Source of the DNA: Pseudomonas poae
GTDB taxonomy: Bacteria; Pseudomonadota; Gammaproteobacteria; Pseudomonadales; Pseudomonadaceae
Assembly: GCA_028869255.1 (NCBI GenBank)
Contig: CP110972.1
Span: 3,725,001 to 3,789,000, forward strand
Direction: 5' to 3'
DNA length: 64,000 nt
The translations under genes were made by a program, and so were the position numbers. Shown piece by piece: positions 61,055 through 64,000 of this stretch (position 1 is its first letter; the number at the start of each line of letters is the position of its first letter). The notes beneath the pieces were generated by a model, which was given only the letters and a program-made list of their open reading frames with translations, was not told the origin of the DNA and did no database searches.

Positions 61055-61804
61055 CTAGATAACCCGCCCATCCCACCCCACCGACACATGCCGCGGCAAC
61101 TCGCACCGATGCGCCAGCAGCCACGCATCCAGCGTATGCCCCACATGGGTCAACACGCCCAGCTGCGCACCGGTGTCCTCAATGCTTTGCAGCGCCAAGG
61201 TCAGGTCATTGTGATTGCGCGGTGCGTGCGGCTGCGGCGGCATGGAGCAATCGAGCACCAGCACGTCCAGCGGTTCGCGTTGCAACCAGGCCAGTGTGGC
61301 CGGTGGCAGGCCGACGGTGTCGGTGAGGTAGGCGATGCGCCGCCCCTGGCCTTGCAGCAGGTAACCCAGGGTCGGTTTAGAATGCTGCAACGGCAACGCG
61401 GTAACGCTTAACTCAGCAAACTGCCGGGTCTCGAACGCGGCGAACGGCTGGCTGAAATCGAGAATGCCGGGGTGTTTGTAGAGGTCGGACAAACCTTCCG
61501 GGTCCGCCGGGCCATGCACCGGGATCACCAGGCCCTGGCCCCAGCGCAAATGCAGCAAGCCTTGCGCGTGATCGGCGTGATAGTGGGTTTGGAAAATCCC
61601 GTTGAAACTGCGCGGCGCGAAGCGCTCGGTGAGGTCGGGCAAGCCGCTGTCGATCAGCCAGCGCTGGTCGCCGCATTCGATCAACGCGCTGCACGGCAGG
61701 CGGCGCAGGCTGGCATCGCTGCGGGCCAGACCGCACGCAGCGCATTCACAGCCATACACCGGGACTTGCCGTGCGTCGCCAGTGCCCAGCAGGGTCAGGC
61801 GCAT
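61055..61804 (-). CDS. phnP: Phosphoribosyl 1,2-cyclic phosphate phosphodiesterase
   Basis: 249-residue metallo-beta-lactamase-fold enzyme opening the cyclic ribose phosphate formed by C-P lyase. The metal motif HYHADHAQG is the HxHxDH signature, and GCECAACGLARSDASLRRLPCS carries the extra zinc-binding cysteines of PhnP. VGLPPATLAWL and THVGHTLDAW supply later metal residues. The start MRLTLLGTGDARQVP at 61804 overlaps the phnN end by 10 bases. With C-P lyase itself absent here it may be functionally stranded. Confidence 0.93.
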   Translation of the reverse strand: MRLTLLGTGDARQVPVYGCECAACGLARSDASLRRLPCSALIECGDQRWLIDSGLPDLTERFAPRSFNGIFQTHYHADHAQGLLHLRWGQGLVIPVHGPADPEGLSDLYKHPGILDFSQPFAAFETRQFAELSVTALPLQHSKPTLGYLLQGQGRRIAYLTDTVGLPPATLAWLQREPLDVLVLDCSMPPQPHAPRNHNDLTLALQSIEDTGAQLGVLTHVGHTLDAWLLAHRCELPRHVSVGWDGRVI

Positions 61805-62367
61805 GCCGAATGCCCGTGGTCCAGGCAGCACAGCAGGCGCTCGACCGTGTGTTCCAGGGGGCCGGAATTGTCCAGCACAAACAACCCCGAACCATTGCCG
61901 GCGATCAGTTGCGCGGTAAACCGCGCATTGCGCGCCAGGCGCTCCTCGATATCCGCCAGGGACTCACGCCCGCGAGCGATCAGGCGCTGGCGCAACACGG
62001 CTTGATCAACCGTCAGCAGCAACACCAGCAAGGTCGGGTATCGCTCACGGGTTTGCGCCAGATGCGCACGGGAGCCGTTGACCAGCACGTCGTCCCCCGC
62101 CGCCAGCCACGCGTCGATTTCCCCGGGAATGCCGTAGGACAGCCCATTCGCCTGCCAACTGAGGGCAAACGCGCCCTCGACCTGCAGCGCGGCAAACTGC
62201 TCCGGGCTCACGCCCTGAGCCGCCTCGCCCACCGCCTCCGCCGAGCGCGTGATCACGCGGCGCACGATACGGCAACCGCGCTCGGCCAAGCGAGGGCGTG
62301 CGGCATCCAGCAGGCTGTCCTTGCCCGAACCGGATGGCCCGATGAGATAGATCAACCTGCCCGCCAT
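61795..62367 (-). CDS. phnN: Ribose 1,5-bisphosphate phosphokinase
   Basis: 190-residue guanylate-kinase-like P-loop enzyme making PRPP. The Walker A motif GPSGSGKDSLL is at residues 9-19, and RVITRSAEAVGEAAQGVSPEQF is typical of PhnN. The ATG at 62367 forms a TGATG junction with the phnM stop, so translation is coupled. Between phnM and phnP, this is the standard tail of phn operons in pseudomonads. Confidence 0.93.
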   Translation of the reverse strand: MAGRLIYLIGPSGSGKDSLLDAARPRLAERGCRIVRRVITRSAEAVGEAAQGVSPEQFAALQVEGAFALSWQANGLSYGIPGEIDAWLAAGDDVLVNGSRAHLAQTRERYPTLLVLLLTVDQAVLRQRLIARGRESLADIEERLARNARFTAQLIAGNGSGLFVLDNSGPLEHTVERLLCCLDHGHSACA

Positions 62368-63416
62368 CAAAACACCCTCTTTGCCTGTCGCCAGACTTGT
62401 TGCACTACAGGAAGCCCTTCACGGCTGCGGGCTTGCACCAGGTCCGCACGCAAGCCAATGGCAATTTCACCGCGATCATCCAGACCCGCCGCTTGCGCAG
62501 GCGCCAGGCTGATCATCTTGACCGCCCGCGACAGGTCGCCGCCGTCTTGTTGATCGGCCAGCACAAACGCGGCCTGCAACAGGCTGGCCGGGTAGTAGTC
62601 ACTGGAAAGTATATCCAGCAAGCCCTCGGCAGCCAGGCCGGCGGCGGCCACATTACCCGAGTGCGACCCACCGCGCACCACGTTCGGCGCGCCCATCAAG
62701 ACTTTCATGTTCAGCGCCTGGCAGCCCTTCGCGGCTTCCAGGGTGGTGGGGAATTCGGCGATGGCGGCGCGGTAACGGTCGCTGTACGCCCGGGAGTTGA
62801 CCATCTGCAGCACGATAAACGCGTCCATGGTTTCGTCGTTCAGGTGGTATTTGCCCATGTAGTACTCACGGTACTTGGATTCAAGCACAAACTGGCGCTG
62901 GCCCGGCGAATGGTCCATCACCGACACCAGCCGTACCAGCGGGTTTTCCACCAGGTCGCGGAACACGCTGAGAGTGTCCGGGTGGCACAGCTCGCAGCGC
63001 AGGTGCAGGTGGTGTTCGGCGCGGGTCAAGCCGGCGCCTTCGGCCTGGGCGATCGCGTCGAGCATTGCCGGCAGCTTTTTCATGCGGTTGCCCTTGGGGT
63101 TCACGTCACCGATGGAGACCGCGTCGAACACCGTGGTGATCCCCGCCGCGATGATCTGCGCGTCATGGCTGAGCACCGCCGAGATCGACGGCCAGTCCAC
63201 GCCGGGGCGCGGGGTCATGTGTTTTTCCAGGTTGTCGGTGTGCAACTCCACCAGCCCCGGCAGCAGTACATCACCGCCCAAGTCCTGGGCCTGGGGCAAT
63301 TGGCTGCGGCCTTCGGCGATATCGTCGATCTTGCCGTCACGCAACACCACGCAGCCGATGAACATGCGCTCAGCCGTGACGATCTGGGCGTTACTAAGGA
63401 TCTGTTCAGCGGGCAT
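62367..63416 (-). CDS. phnM: PhnM (ribose 1-methylphosphonate 5-triphosphate diphosphatase) with internal in-frame deletion
   Basis: 349 residues against about 380 for the family. The N-terminus (LLPGLVELHTDNLEKH) with the amidohydrolase HTDN metal motif, SHDAQIIAAGITTVFDA, HLRCELCHPDT, SVMDHSPGQRQF and the C-terminal MGAPNVVRGGSHSGNVAA are intact. Between YRAAIA and EFPTTLEA, where E. coli PhnM has about 32 residues including the conserved SHDDATHAH metal/active-site segment, nothing remains (junction 62751-62769). The frame is preserved, but activity is probably lost. The neighbouring phnL is also a stump. Confidence 0.85.
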   Translation of the reverse strand: MPAEQILSNAQIVTAERMFIGCVVLRDGKIDDIAEGRSQLPQAQDLGGDVLLPGLVELHTDNLEKHMTPRPGVDWPSISAVLSHDAQIIAAGITTVFDAVSIGDVNPKGNRMKKLPAMLDAIAQAEGAGLTRAEHHLHLRCELCHPDTLSVFRDLVENPLVRLVSVMDHSPGQRQFVLESKYREYYMGKYHLNDETMDAFIVLQMVNSRAYSDRYRAAIAEFPTTLEAAKGCQALNMKVLMGAPNVVRGGSHSGNVAAAGLAAEGLLDILSSDYYPASLLQAAFVLADQQDGGDLSRAVKMISLAPAQAAGLDDRGEIAIGLRADLVQARSREGLPVVQQVWRQAKRVF

Positions 63417-63534
63417 GGGCGTATTCCTCTTGCGCAGCGGGCGTTGGGGTCATGTCGAAATGGCGGTCGGCGACCGCTTCACGGGCAGCGCGGTCGTGAA
63501 AGATGCCGATCAGCGCGGCGCCGGCCAGGCCACC
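63406..63534 (-). pseudogene. phnL: C-terminal remnant of phnL
   Basis: Reading the minus strand in the frame ending at TGA 63406-63408 gives about 43 codons, GGLAGAALIGIFHDRAAREAV and on to DRHFDMTP, matching the end of the C-P lyase ATP-binding protein PhnL. No start or P-loop is present; upstream sequence turns into unrelated DNA and then a REP at 63579. The tail overlaps the phnM start as in intact operons. Confidence 0.75.
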
Positions 63535-63578
63535 ATGAAACCGCGATTTGATGAAAGGTTGCAGCGAGCAGGATTTTT

Positions 63579-63708
63579 GTGGCGAGCGGGCTTGCCCGCG
63601 TTGGGCTGCGCAGCAGCCCTAATGAAAGCGCCGAGTTAATTCAGGCAGAACGCATCGCCAGGTCATGGGGCCGCTTCGCAGCCCAACGCGGGCAAGCCCG
63701 CTCGCCAC
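63579..63708. repeat. REP-type long inverted repeat (GTGGCGAGCGGGCTTGCCCGCG)
   Basis: GTGGCGAGCGGGCTTGCCCGCG, extended by TTGGGCTGCG, is facing CGCAGCCCAA-CGCGGGCAAGCCCGCTCGCCAC with about 65 bases between. The variant end GTGGCGAG differs from the GTGGGAG of the other copies. It lies at the breakpoint where phnL is lost. Confidence 0.85.
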
Positions 63709-63712
63709 GAAG

Positions 63713-64000
63713 TCAGAGTGGTGCAGTCGCTGGAAGCGCCATAACTTTGAAATCGTCCAAAACCAGCATCTCCCCATTCGAAAGCTGCCAATTGAAGAAA
63801 TCCGAAAAGTCGCCGCTGGCTAACGCACGAACCACCTTAGCGACAAAGCCATGTGCTACCAGCAACACAACACTGGATGGATAGCGCTCTGCCAACTCCA
63901 CCAAGCCTTGATGTACACGGGTCACCACCTCGGCAATCGACTCACCACCCGTTGGCCCCGCCGCCCATTGCCGCGTTATGTTCTGCGCCCAGAGAGCTGG
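63713..64000 (-). CDS. Histidine phosphatase family protein, C-terminal part, cut by window edge
   Basis: The last 95 codons of a phosphoglycerate-mutase-like phosphatase. TGGESIAEVVTRV carries the acidic proton donor region, and VVLLVAHGFVAKVVRAL has the second conserved histidine of the fold. The N-terminal RHG motif lies beyond position 64000. The substrate is not predictable from this part. Confidence 0.8.
   Translation of the reverse strand, partial: PALWAQNITRQWAAGPTGGESIAEVVTRVHQGLVELAERYPSSVVLLVAHGFVAKVVRALASGDFSDFFNWQLSNGEMLVLDDFKVMALPATAPL

Overview
The window is a chromosomal segment of a Pseudomonas, most likely of the P. fluorescens group. The evidence is the fabA-fabB pair, the sdhCDAB-sucAB-lpd-sucCD block divergent from gltA, the gcl-hyi-glxR-glycerate kinase-pyruvate kinase block, high GC with Pseudomonas-like codon use, and at least a dozen REP-type palindromes (GTGGGAGC...GCTTGC...) of the kind abundant in that group. 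From memory, gene order over 1-32.7 kb follows the P. aeruginosa PA1614-PA1580 stretch, and 45-54 kb follows PA1502-PA1493. No rRNA, tRNA, CRISPR array or prophage was seen.

Layout. 0-5.5 kb: start of gpsA, divergent from a three-gene cassette (TonB-dependent receptor, periplasmic substrate-binding-like protein, hybrid sensor kinase resembling PA1611). 5.6-7.6 kb: fabAB for unsaturated fatty acid synthesis. 7.6-8.4 kb: a long nested inverted repeat. 8.4-17.7 kb: a frameshifted chemoreceptor, an exported amidohydrolase, OsmC, pirin, a dienelactone hydrolase, htpG, two hotdog thioesterases, a small lipoprotein and a DUF599 gene with an in-frame stop. 17.9-32.7 kb: brnQ, then the TCA block, with convincing sigma70 promoters for sdhC and gltA in the divergent region. 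32.9-36.0 kb: acetate permease actP with its DUF485 partner and a BetX-like betaine-binding protein. 36.3-41.7 kb: a frameshifted GH17 membrane glucanase, a small membrane protein, an exported alpha/beta hydrolase overlapping mlaA, and a DUF808 protein.

41.8-44.4 kb is accessory. It holds an unrecognised 300-residue protein behind an exact match to the HrpL 'hrp box' (GGAACC-N16-CCACATA), which makes it a candidate type III effector with an internally duplicated domain. Next come a TetR regulator and a REP-associated tyrosine transposase (RAYT) framed by REPs. 44.4-51.5 kb: the glyoxylate/glycerate pathway feeding pyruvate kinase. 51.6-58.3 kb: a frameshifted urea transporter, a voltage-sensor-type K+ channel with a zinc ribbon, a sulfate-binding protein, an MFS pump, a hicAB toxin-antitoxin pair and a LysR regulator. 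58.3-61 kb: a serralysin metalloprotease with two tandem C-terminal RTX modules, broken by one base, behind an AT-rich upstream region. 61-63.5 kb: a decayed phn (C-P lyase) remnant: phnP, phnN, a phnM lacking about 32 catalytic-core residues, and only the tail of phnL. The window ends inside a histidine phosphatase gene.

Four genes carry single-base frameshifts and one a nonsense codon. All lie in dispensable genes; none was found in the core metabolic genes. Whether these are real mutations or draft sequence errors cannot be decided from this window alone.
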